Position numbers and translations under genes: made by a program. This document shows, piece by piece, positions 47,113 to 58,389 of a stretch of 64,000 nt of DNA. Position 1 is the stretch's first letter, and every line of letters begins with the position of its first letter. This DNA comes from Celoporthe dispersa (lineage: Eukaryota > Ascomycota > Sordariomycetes > Diaporthales > Cryphonectriaceae). The stretch is from positions 1,860,501 through 1,924,500 of the forward strand of contig WAID01000015.1 of NCBI GenBank assembly GCA_016584495.1, given 5' to 3'. Under the pieces are notes generated by a model. It ran no database searches. It had not been told where the DNA came from and worked only from the letters and a program-made list of their open reading frames with translations.

Positions 47113-47874
47113 CTACTCGAATGGACTGCCGGGTAATGGAGGGGTATAACCGCGTGAGAGAAGAATCGGCGCAAGCCTCTGCTCAATCCTTGAGAACTAT
47201 ACCGTAGTGTCAGTAGGCTTATTATTCGATAGAGCCGGTTAGTGGTTCTCACGATGCTCTTCTGCGGAAGCGGCACGACTCCATCCTTGACCCAGACACC
47301 GTAGCTGCCCATCAGGTTGGCCAGCATCATGTCAGTAGATAGCCTGTCCCCGATGACAGCGATCTGACCAGGACTCGTGACACCAGTCTCGGGATGCTTT
47401 CGGAAGTAGTCCATGATCTCGGGACCACAGCCGGGCTTCTTGGTCTGATGGGGGAGCACCGTCACACCCGTTGCCTCCTCGAGTTCCGAAGCCAGCTTCC
47501 TCTTGGGGTCGTAGCTCAGAGCCCCAGCCGTATTTGAGACGATGAGCAGGCGTCGTCCTGGGTATGCTGCCCTCAGGGCCTCGAATCGCTCCTTCAACCT
47601 GTCAGCCTTCTGAGATCATCCAGTCAGAGGCCATTGTGGGATCATGACAGACCTTATACGGCCCATGCACCTCGTTCGTCTCCGGAACGGCAAAACAATC
47701 GTCCTTGTCGAGGACGACAGCCTTGATGCTGACCTTGTCGTCTTTGCTCCCGAAGGCTGAGTCCAAAGGGATGGGCAGGTCCTTGAACGTAGAGACGGTG
47801 GTGTGGGGAAGGCACAGCGCAGGATTTGCTATGAGCTTGAATATGTTCAGCGAGGCGGAAAGGTTGAGGTTCAT
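47113..47874 (-). CDS. GEP4: Mitochondrial phosphatidylglycerophosphatase (Gep4)
   Basis: Dephosphorylates phosphatidylglycerol phosphate in the mitochondrial inner membrane, a step of cardiolipin synthesis. Three exons on the minus strand: 47874-47653, 47606-47253 and 47196-47113 (introns of 46 and 56 bp), 219 residues. HAD-type motifs: VVLDKDDCF (D56 nucleophile, D58), LLIVSNTAG, and KKPGCGPEIMDYF followed by VIGDRLSTDMMLANLMGSYGV. I start at MNLNLSASLNIFKLI because this is the conserved family start; an in-frame upstream ATG at 47958 would add 28 residues. Exon 3 is short but reads cleanly to SPFE and stop. Confidence 0.93.
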
Positions 47875-48244
47875 CTTTGCAGGCGTGAACCCCCAGGCAG
47901 AGGGCGAGGACTGGACAGGAATGAGTCGTCGGGTCGAGCTGGCTGAGGAGGGAAACACGCAGTGGAGTTGAGCTGCTGTGGCAGCTAAGGGCTACACTGG
48001 GCCCGGCACCCTAGCACTGAACGAGCTAGCGGCTATGGTGGCTATTGCCCAGGATTGTACAGCCTGACAGGGTGTGCAGGGTCCAGCGGGTTCAGCGCCA
48101 GGGGTGCAGAAAATGCGCGCTTCCAGCGCTGACGCGACCCTGGTCTGCCAAACGACCGCTGCCAAGAGCCCATGCTGAAGGCGTCGGCAGACAAACAGGC
48201 GACGATGGACTTGAAATATTCGAGGTGATCTCCTATGAACCAGG
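47875..48244. promoter_or_regulatory. Shared promoter between divergent GEP4 and ORC2
   Basis: 370 bp separates the two start codons. No TATA box is evident. The sequence is GC-balanced with several CAG/CTG steps. Co-regulation is possible but not shown. Confidence 0.55.
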
Positions 48245-48826
48245 ATGCCACGAAAGTCAACAGCAGTACAACAAGGCGATGACCAAGGGAGCCGCAGCAT
48301 GCGGTCGCAGGGCAGGCGAAACGCCGCTGAGGAAGCAGTTGGCCTCGAGGAACAGTCGACTCCCTCCAAGCGCCGCAGGACTCTACGAGATGTGCCCGAC
48401 TCCAGTGGTGAAGGCGCAGAGGGGGAGGAAGATGAGCTAGCAGACGCAGAGGCGGCCATGGCCGCTACCCCCAGCAGGCGTGGACGACCGCCCAAGGGCT
48501 CAGCCACTCCTGCGAGCTCGCATCGGGCCGGTGGAGCCGTGTCGACACCAAAAGGTGCTCGTTCAGCTACGAGGGCGAAAGTAGAGACGCCATCCAGGAC
48601 GAATGGTGCCAATGGCGTCGACACACCCGGGCGCCGCACGATAGCAGACAGATCCGCCCGCCGCAAGAGCGCGAGAGCTCTGATCGACCGTGTGGTGGGC
48701 GGCGCTACGAGCGACGACGAGGCAGGCGACGAGCATCTTGTGCGTGAGATTTATGAGTCAAGTGCTGAAGATGATGAGGCTGGTGAGGATGCCGAGGGAG
48801 GAGGAGAGGAGGAAGAGGAGGGTGAC

Positions 48827-48860
<34 letters not shown>

Positions 48861-50087
48861 AGGCGGCCATGAGCGCAGCGGCTACTCCGTCCAAAACCCG
48901 TCGCGGCGGCAGGAGGAAGAAGGCGACGACGAGGAGGAAATCGCCCACTCCGCCGCGCGACCTGCCTCCACATGAGATGTACTTCTTCCAGAACAAGCCC
49001 GGCCTGGCCAAGACGTCGACCAACACGCTCGCGTCCCTGGACCTGCTCACGCATGACGAGTACTTCACCATCCTCCGTGACCTAAAAGACCCCCACGAGG
49101 CAGACATCAAATACCTGGAAGACCTACACGCAGAGTCTTTCAATCAGTGGTCTTTTGAGCTTGCTGAGGGGTTCAGCCTCTGCCTCTACGGGTACGGCTC
49201 GAAGCGCGCGCTGCTCCATCGCTTCGCGAAGCACCTCCACAGCCAGATACAAGATCACCAGTCCCACAAGATCGTGGTGATCAACGGCTACGTCCGCGCC
49301 ATCACCATCCGTGAGGTCCTAACCACCATCAGCACCGCGATCGACCCGTCCGCCAAGCTCACAGCGGGGCAGCCCGTTGCGCTGCTCCAGGATGTGCTCT
49401 CCCTGGTCTCGTCATCAGACCTGACCCTGACCATCATTCTCAGCTCCGCCGACGCACCAGCTCTGCGCAGGTCGCAGTTCCAGACCGTCTTCTCCCAGCT
49501 CGCAGCACATCCCCGGATCCACCTAGCGTGCAGCGTAGACACCCCTGATGCATCCGCGCTCTGGGACAGCGGACAGCGGTCCAACTTCAACTTCGCCTTC
49601 CATGATGCTACGACCTTCGCCTCCAGGTCCGCCGCCGAGGTCGACGTTGTCGATGAGGTGCACGAGCTGCTGGGCCGCAAGGCCCGGCGCATCGGTGGGA
49701 AGGACGGTGTGGCTTTCGTGTTGAAGTCCCTCCCGGAGAATGCAAAGAACCTCTTCCGCCTGCTTGTAGGCGAGGTCCTAGTGGGTATGGAGGACGAGAG
49801 CGGTGCTGCCGCTGCAGGGGAAGGCCCCGGCGTCGAGTATCGGATGTTGTACAACAAGGCGGTGGAGGAGTTCATATGCAGCTCGGAAATGGCCTTCCGA
49901 ACGCTGCTCAAGGAGTAAGTAGCTGCGACGAGGTTGATCCATCACAACTTGCCTCGCTGACTAGATGCACAGATTCCATGACCACCAGATGATCACCAGC
50001 CGCAAGGACATCCTCGGCACGGAGCTGCTGAGCCTTCCTTTCCGTAAGGATGAGCTAGAGGCAATTTTGGAGGACTTGGTGTCTTGA
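48245..50087 (+). CDS. ORC2: Origin recognition complex subunit 2
   Basis: Two exons, 48245-49914 and 49973-50087 (intron 58 bp), 594 residues. The first 250 residues are disordered and basic or acidic: an AT-hook-like RRGRPPKGS, a Ser/Thr-Pro-rich part, and a Glu/Asp run (GAC repeat at 48832-48862). The Orc2 domain then begins at MYFFQNKPG. It carries the AAA-like LCLYGYGSKRALLHRF (Y315 onward), IVVINGYVRAIT, TIILSSADAP and HPRIHLACSVDTPDA. A C-terminal winged-helix portion follows, with YNKAVEEFICSSEMAFRTLLKEFHDHQMI spanning the splice. Orc2 is part of the complex that marks replication origins and loads MCM; the acidic and CDK-type Ser-Pro sites in the tail are usual in fungi. It pairs head to head with GEP4. 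Confidence 0.95.
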
Positions 50088-50112
50088 AATCTAATCAAGT
50101 GCCTATATTACG

Positions 50113-50118
50113 AATAAA
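50113..50118 (+). terminator. Polyadenylation signal AATAAA of ORC2
   Basis: Canonical hexamer 25 bp after the ORC2 stop codon. Confidence 0.6.
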
Positions 50119-51193
50119 CCTGTTTAATAGTAACCACGCAGAGCTAAGAGATAGCCTTCATCAGACGCCTGGTAAGGATGGCGAGAGCGAGACTCAGCAG
50201 GCGCTTTCTCAGGCGTCCTGGTCGAGGCCTCATCATCAAAATGCAGGAATATCTTGTGTCTACAGTATGACTACTGGCCATTCATATCAAATCCACCATA
50301 CCTTCAAAACTGATCTGGTCCGGCAGCTTCATTGTCACTTTCGGTCTCGTAGGCCTTCGGCGTGAGGTGGCCGTTGGCATCCTTCATGGCCGTCATGTCG
50401 CTGCTCCCGACAGTGTTTCAGCATGCGCATCGACTACGAGTCTGCCATTCGCAGACCCGCCTCCTCGAACCCTGGAGGTTTGAGCTCATCTTGAAGTCAA
50501 GGCTCGGTCGATAGATAGACGAGAACACCTGGGCTGCGCCAGCCGAGTCAAGACGTGGTGCCCAAGGTGGAACAGCAAAGAATCACAACAAAACAAAACG
50601 TACAACACCGGGTATTCGCTAATGGTCACCCACTTAACTACTAATCCGGCCCTTGGTGGCTTATTTAGGGGAGAGCAGACGGGATCCCAAGTTCTCCACT
50701 AGGTATGGTCGTACGTGAAGGATCTTCACGTCTTGTTATTGATAAAGCATTGTAAGTATATGGGCTCCACACAAACCTTGGCAATTACCAGCACACCTAT
50801 ACCATACATGGTAATACTACTACCTTCCGGATATTCTTCCCTTTGCGAATAGCCAGTGGTGGAGAAGGGGCCTGACCTGATAAGGTTCTCATTGGAGACA
50901 CCATATGCAGACTCCTCATCCAAGCAGTCTCGGCAATTGGTGCCCACTGGAGGGTGGTGTCAGAACGGCTTCGCTACATGCACTGTCACCCCAGGATGAT
51001 AGCAGCAAGCCGGCCTTGAGAAAGAGGGGAAAGAGAGGACCCGAGGAGGTATTGCTGCAAAAGCAGGTCTAGATTTGATCAGACTTGGACAGAGCGCATT
51101 GAGATCACCGTAACTAGGAGTGCAAAAAGCAATGGTTCAAGCTTGCCTCTATGTGTATTCACCCTCTGCTATATCCATCTAGATACAGGGCTA
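50119..51193. other. Spacer between convergent genes
   Basis: 1.1 kb. Short frames only; nothing recognised. Confidence 0.45.
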
Positions 51194-52466
51194 TCAGGAC
51201 AGAAAGCTGCCCATGAGAGCACCGTATGCACAAATAAGCGCAATCTTGCGTTCCTCGTCTCGGCCCTCTACTAGAAGCAGGAGACAGACCAGAAAGGCCA
51301 TGGCAGAGACCATACACGCTCGAAACTCACGATCTGCCTCATAGTAAGACATCAGCGGCATTGGCAGGATGACAAAGATACAGACACCCATAAAGAGCAC
51401 AATGCTGAAAATGCGCGACAGCAGTTTCTCAGCGATACGTTTCTCTTGTGGTACATCTGCGGTGCGCCCAGGACAGAGCTGACCCTATTTCACTGTCAGT
51501 ACACTAAGCACCTATTATATCCAGGCAGCAGTGCTTGTTGCGCTTGTGCCTGGAAGCAAATACTTTTTCGACATACCTTGATATAGTCTATCATTTGATG
51601 AAGATAATACGGTGCGATTTCGTTTACGAAGGTCTGAATCGCACCTCTTGTAGGTGCTAGCGTGCGGAACTCGTCGGCATCTCCGTCAAAGAAGCCCAGC
51701 TGGCCTGGGGAGAACCGTTCCAACCACCCCCTCGACCTTCTGAGACTGAATTCACTGGGGCATCGGCTTTCCACAATCGTCTTGGAACTGAGCAGCCGCG
51801 TATCTGGAGGCACCAGGCAATAGGTCAGCATAGGAAGCAGTAATCCTACTGGGCGTTCCTTATTATATGTCCTACCATACTCGACCAACCTAGTGTCCAT
51901 CTTCATTACAAGCGCCAACCACCGCTGGTAATGAAGACTTGTTCTCGGCATTTTGCAAAGCTTAGTTCTGAAGCTGGTCTCGGCCGATTTTTCAAGCTCC
52001 TTCATCCTACCTCTGATCTTGATGAGCTCCTCCATTCTCAGGTCGAGTATGAGCCCTCGTTCGGGAAGAAAGGCCTGATAGAGATTGAGGTCAAGGTCGT
52101 AAGCCTTTATTCCAGCAAATCTGACCCGCTCGCAGTCTTTCGTCCTATCTATAAGATTATGAGAAGCCATCATGTGTTAAGCGAAGCCTTCTTGTAGGAT
52201 CACTCACCTGGGTTTCCATCCCCCACCGCTGATTCGTGGTTCCCTCCCGTGGACTGACGTGGACGGTCCTGGGGTTGAGAACCGCTCCTGGCCTGCTCTC
52301 CAGCAGGTGGGTCTTGAGATGCATGTGGACCGCTCCTGGAAGCTTCGCCTCTTTCCATCACATCAAGCTCCACAGCATCTGATGACATGTTGTAGGATTT
52401 GCTGTTCGCAGACGAGCACATGTGCTTGAGGAATGCATCCCATCCTTGCGTGGTCTGGCCCTGCAC
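51194..52466 (-). CDS. DUF6594-like fungal membrane protein
   Basis: Four exons on the minus strand: 52466-52208, 52148-51876, 51803-51577 and 51478-51194 (introns 59, 72 and 98 bp). All phases close, giving 347 residues. The N-terminus is polar. The core (RVRFAGIKAYDLDLNLYQ, LRMEELIKIRGRMKELEKSA) is a helical, coiled-coil-like region. The C-terminus has two or three hydrophobic helices (SIVLFMGVCIFVILPMPL, MVSAMAFLVCLLLLVEG, IALICAYGALMGSFLS) with ERKIA between the last two. This matches the layout of the fungal DUF6594 family, which has no known function and is often near self-recognition or accessory loci. The start may instead be the ATG at 52388. Third-codon GC is lower than in the neighbouring ORC2 gene. 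Confidence 0.72.
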
Positions 52467-55400
52467 TTATATATGTCAGTCTCAAGGTGTGTGCGGCGTC
52501 CTTCCTTGCCCACCGCGAAAGCGGCCTTGCTCGTGTGCGTTGCGCTGCATGAATGCGTCATCAGGTCTCCCGCAAGGCCCGAGACCATTTCAATAGTACA
52601 CCTCTGCTCAGCACACCACCACCTTGGAGGGTCCGCTCTGTGCCTCCCTGACCCAATGGGCCGACGAGATACATGCGAGTGTGCGTGATGATGGGGAATT
52701 AAATCACTGGTGATAAGGTCCTCGGCGTGAGGGACAGAATGGCGGTGGCATGTCTCGTTACCGACACAGCGGTACGGTGCCCTCCAAGAACTGCCGTGTC
52801 CTCTTCTCAGTGGTCAGCTCGTGCTGTCTTGGGGGGGCAGGTGATGATATGGGGCCGGCCCCCAAGACTTGGAAATATGCAGCAGACCTGGTCGCCATTG
52901 GCCTGAGGCTTCCACTTTTGGGGACGGACCACTTTCGCCTGTGTTCATCAGACCTGTCCCACTTTTGACGTCGTGCTGCTGCTGCTGTGCGCACGCCGCG
53001 CCGAGCCGCCGAGAGCTGATTGGTGCTAAATAAACCCGACGACAGATTGTTATGCTCGATAGATGACATGTCGACCAAAGCAAAAGACACATGGGAAAAG
53101 AAATTGCATCGCAGGGAAAGAGTGTTCGATTCTCAAGTGCTATCATGTTGTGCGCCCATTGAGGATACCGAGCAGGGCAATGTGCCCAATTGAGGTCGCC
53201 AACGGGATGGGCCTCCCTCAGATCATGCTGTAGCTTCTGCCGCCCCTCCTCTTTCCGTAGCACACTGTCTCTGTTATTGCCCTTGATCTGCCGAACCTGT
53301 ACACCTAATTAGCTGATTTGATCACACAGTAAGGGTTGCAAGGAACAAGCCGGACTGTACGATTCTTTATGCTGCTCGCATGAACCGCCTGGGGCTGCGA
53401 ATGACCTGGAGTATGAGATGGTTGTCCATGCCATTAATCACTGTGGAAGCACCAGCCGAGGTGTTAGCAAGTGGTCTGTAACGGTCTGGTCTGTTGACAA
53501 GAGGTCAAGGAAGCAAATAGAGAGTAGCAGCACGGTCATGAAGGACGGTAGTTACCTCGCGGAGCCACTTCCATTCACACCAGATCCTGTGGCGGAATTC
53601 GACTGAGGGCATCCACGCACCCCATGACCGCTACCACGATCAGAGGACCGGATAGCACTCCACCATTGACTCTGGAAGTGGACGTTGTCTTTTTCCTTCT
53701 TTGATCCCTTCGGTGTCTCTTTCTTCTTTGTTACCTTCTCATTTGTGAGCAGCATTAGTCCCCTCCCCATCTTGTCGGGCTCGGGACGGTTTCCCGTGAT
53801 GTCTAAGTGACAAGTCGAGGTAGGTTCGAGATAGACAGGCTTTATCGATCGAGCAGAATGGGGAGGTTTCGACTCTCGGGGTTACACTGGAGAGGACGGG
53901 AGACGGCCACTCAGTAAAAGCAGAGACTAAGAGGCTGGATCGATGAGTGAGTCCAAGACACTATGGTATTTATTAGTTTACAAACGCGTCAGGAGGAATA
54001 ATAAAGTGCTTTTTTTCTCTTTACCTTTTTTTTTTAAAGTGAGAAAGAAGGTTTGAGGGGGGTAAGGGGGGAGGGAGGGAGGAAGGGGAGGGGGTGGAGA
54101 GAGAGAGGAGCCCACACGTACGTGTACGTGCCCTAGACGCGCTTGCATAGTGGCAGTAGGGCAACTCTGAATCCTACTCGAGACGGATTTTTTTTATAGA
54201 GTTATTCCATACAGAAAAATAGGCAGGAAACAACTTGCCAAGAAGCCTAGAGCATCTGCCAGTCCTAGGGATCTTTCTCTGCCATACTGACTTGGGGCGT
54301 GCATCTCGTGCGTGTGTGTGTGCGTGTGTTGTTCACGCGCGGCACCAGGGACCACTGCAGCAGGGACCCTATCGATGTCCCTTGATACATCTTACCCATT
54401 CCGGTGACAGGCAGTTCCCCCATACGACAAGGAGTGCAGTATGCGCATGTCCGGCGAGTGAAGGTGGAGGCTTGGGCCAGCTGCATGGTGCTCTGGTTGC
54501 CCTGTCCCCCGGTGGCCCTCCTGTCCGAGGTGAGTAACGGTCAGCAAGATGCGGGACGACACCGCAACGGATCACTTACTGGACCAGAGGATGGCGATGC
54601 CATTTTCATTGGCCTACGTGAGCTCTCCTCCAATGACTGGGATCCACCCTAGGATTGTCGAGTGGGACGAGGCGGACAGATCTATCCTTTCCGTTGCCCC
54701 TTCAACGCGGCTGTCCTCTTGATAACCTCCAGCCATCTCACCTTGAGACATGGCTACTTGGACAGTCAGGGAGGAGGGTGTGAGGGGCGAGCAGCAAGAG
54801 CTCTGAATTGCAGGACCTTGCTAGGACTCGCCTGCCATGGTCCGCATACTCGGACACGAGACGGCTGTGTCTAGGTGAGAACCCTTTCAAGGACCATGGC
54901 GTCGAGACCAAGCTTCCATAAACTTTGATAACAGCAGGGGAAGGGGAAGGCAATGACCAATAAGGGAAGACACTAGCGAACCTGTACAATGAGACGCTGG
55001 GGCCTAATCATAAGAAAATGACCTCGCACATCTGCCCTAGGCCCCGTCCCCCCAAAAGTCCCACGCACTGTCCTGGGAAATGATAGGTAATACTAGTACG
55101 ACACGAGTCAAGGTTGTGGAAGATCTGAAAATAGAAAGCAAGGTAGCCTGTAACATGAAGCAACGGATGAACAGTCAGGCTGCGGTCCAGGCATCGCGTA
55201 AGGCAAATATATGTGACAAGGGCAAATTATGACGGACCTTCCGGGGGGGAAGCGCCGAGTACTTTGACACTACCCGGAAACTCCAGCACCGACCTCTGTG
55301 CGTGGCTAATCCTCTCGAAAAAAAAAAAAAAAAAAGGCATGACATCCTAGGAATATGACAGCATGGACCACAAGTGGTTTAGCAGGTTTCAGAGAAACGT

Positions 55401-58389
55401 CGCTCAGTCCAACCACGGCGCCCTCTCAAGTACGATTTGTGGCAGTGGGGCCTGGCAAGGAATCGGTTCGAACGCTGGCTAGAGGCAAAAGTGTTATTCA
55501 GACAGTGGTGTTCGCAAGGGTCTCTGAGCAGAGCACGATAGGTGCGATGCCACCGACCCATCTGCTTAGGTACTCAAGTAGGTAGGCCTGCCGTGACGCG
55601 GGACGCGCTGGACGCGGGATCCAAACACCCGGGGGATTCGAATTTTGGTCCGAGAGCCGTCCATGACATAGATCCCGGCAGAGCCTCGCGCGTTGTAATT
55701 TTCTTTCATAGCGGTCATTTGGTCTGGGTCCATCGCGTGAGCACTACCTCCCCGGGACCCGTCACTGGAGGTAGGCCGGGGCAGCCAGCGCGGGCCCCCG
55801 CCCCTCCTCCCTACACCACCCTTCACCACACACGCACACACCCATATACACACACTCTCTCACTTACTTTCACTCTCTCCCCTTCTCAATAGTTCCTTAG
55901 CAAGATCAACGCAAGGCAACATTCTAGCACCGTCTTGCCGTCAAAGAAACGCCGCTGGCTTGTGCGGTTGGTTCCCGACTATTACTGTATTCTCGTTGAG
56001 CTAAGAGCGGACGTGGGCTGAATTATAACACTGGCTAGGGGCTTGAGCTCAAACTCCGAGGAAGAGCGCAGCAGCAGACACGCCAATCTTTATCGCGTCT
56101 CTCTTCTCCGTTAGATAATTTCTCAAGATCTCGGCCTTATGCTGGCAAGGCTGACAAGACACCACCACATCAACAACTAATCAAGGATGGCCGCTCAGTC
56201 ATTGATTCTCATGAGGCAGGGTACCTTCGCAGCTGCTTCTGCTCATCTCAAATCTAAGATGAGGATCACCTGCTATAGTTGTGAGGCTGTGGCTCCTCGG
56301 CTGTTTAAATTCACGAACCGCGACACCAGCAGCGCGACGCGGAACGGAAACGCGTCGTTTATTTTTTTTGGGGGGGGGAGGGGAGGGGGGCGCGCCCTGA
56401 CAGAGCGGTCAAGGTCGGGTGTTCGTCGTTGCATGGCACTAATGGATCATGAATGACGTGGCCAACCAACTTGCATGAGAAATCTGGAGACCTTTACCGC
56501 CTTTGCGAGATGGACTGTGGGATGGAAGTGATTTGAGTTGTGTGCCTACCATAGTACATGGCAGCGGCTACTTCGCCATGGCGATGTCAAGCCCACATCC
56601 TCGTTGGGGCTCACACCCCTGACATTTCCTGGTACTTGATTGGTAGAAACTATCTAGTGCCTATTCCTTCCTGACAGTAAGGCAGACTAGTAGGCTTTTT
56701 TTTCTTTTCTTTTTTCTTCTTCTTTGGCCACTACACTCATACTTATTTAAATACCGAGTAGTAAATGCGGGAACTGGGTCGGTGTTTATTTACTCTTACC
56801 ATGTCACTTCTGCCGTTTGCATAGCAAAAATCGTCCAAGTGCTTGGAATACTTCTAAAATATCGTGTCTCTCTCTCACATCATTTCTGCTATGAATGCGC
56901 TCGAAAGGCTTCCTCGTGGGAGTATCGCTGAGCGACCATGCATCCAAAAATAGCGCCGGGTCTCATGCGTACAGATCCGACTACTATGTGCGCGAGGCCC
57001 CACCAGCCAGCCAGCACCTACTATGTACTTCAGCCTTCCTGGCCGTTCGGCCCTTCCTTTCTTGTCTTTTTTTTCTGCAGCGTTCCCTCAATCCAGTTCC
57101 TTTTCCATACTATGTATGACTTTATTCCACCGAAGATGTGTTGACTCTCCATCTGTCTCCAGAACGCACAAGGAGGGATTCCGCTGCGCTGCCATTGGGG
57201 TCCAGAATGTGGGGATACTATGTACTCTCCGACCCGTTCCAAGCTCGGGTCGTCCAGCCCACCTGAGGCCTCGAACACTGTCCGTGGCGGAGCTTCGTTG
57301 TCGTCGCCTCTCAATGCCCATGCGTTGTCATCATACGTCTCGTCGTGGCTCTCGTCTGAGACATAGTGTTCGCCCGATGCACCCACCAGGGATTCTCAGT
57401 TCTCGAAGCCTTCGGTGCTGCGCGGCATGTCCCGACCGAGACCCGGACAACCATGTGCTGTATATTACCGTGAGACAACAGAGTACCTGGGTACGGGGAA
57501 AGCTTGTTGTCAGCTGGTCCTCACGTGGGAGGGCAAGGTGTGTGTGTTTGTGTGTGTAACTTCCTGCATGGTGACCAGCATCATGCTGCTTCGTGGACTC
57601 CATCTTACACCCAGGTTCTTTAGTATTAAACCTGATACTGTGTAGACGGAGAGAACAGCCTTTTACAGCTAGGATCCCGCAGCTGGACAAAGATTCGTTC
57701 TGCCGCCGGGCGCGTAGGTACCAAATTTTCCAGAAAATTCTCGCGCGGCATCATTTCACGAGGCCTGGCCGTACAGCCAAGGTCCTTTGCAAAGGTGACA
57801 TATGAACGGACCACCTCCCCGGGTTGTGGCAACAAGATGTCATTTATCTAAGCTTTCGCTTGGGTTTGAAACGTTTTATTACGGCGGTGTTCTTCTACGT
57901 AGGTGTCTCGGAATGCTTGCGGGGCCACAGATCTGCCCTCGTCCTGCTGCACACGACCGGGGATGGCTTCTCACTGCTGTGGCATGTGCCTGCCGTTGCT
58001 GATTTTGATCATCCCTCCCCAGCTAGGAGGCCCGGGATCAGCTTCCGGGTGGGGTGGGATCTTTCCCCCTGGGTTTAGAACTGGATTGACCCTTCACTAG
58101 CCGTACACACGTCGGGCGAAGTCAAGGTCAAGGGAAGCGGCAGATAGCAGGGGGCGGCAGGATTCGTCGCGCAGCCGGCCTGGTGTGGGTGTGGTGGTAT
58201 TGACTCTTTCCCCCAAAAAAGTTGGGGTGCTAAGTACGGTACATGTGGCGTCAGCCTCTGAGAGCTTGTGGCTTAGTATTGAGGTACCCGCTTAAGAGTT
58301 GTGGCTTAGCAAGAATTTTCAACCTCAAGGCACCGTCTCCCAACATCACAAGCGTAGTTGCCTCTCCATACGAGCCTACGGCCGGCGCA
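52467..58389. other. 5.9 kb gene-poor spacer
   Basis: No frame with a recognisable domain. It holds A19 (55317-55335), a G-rich stretch (56370-56390), TG runs and long T/C-rich tracts. A frame at 56187-56456 has a reasonable start context but no family match and ends in low-complexity sequence. The last few hundred bases are the LYS4 promoter. Confidence 0.45.

Noticed and set aside
56187..56456. Small frame with a good start context (MAAQSLILMRQG)
   Set aside because: It ends in Gly/Arg low complexity over a G-run, and no family is recognised. It could be a real small gene, but there is not enough evidence.
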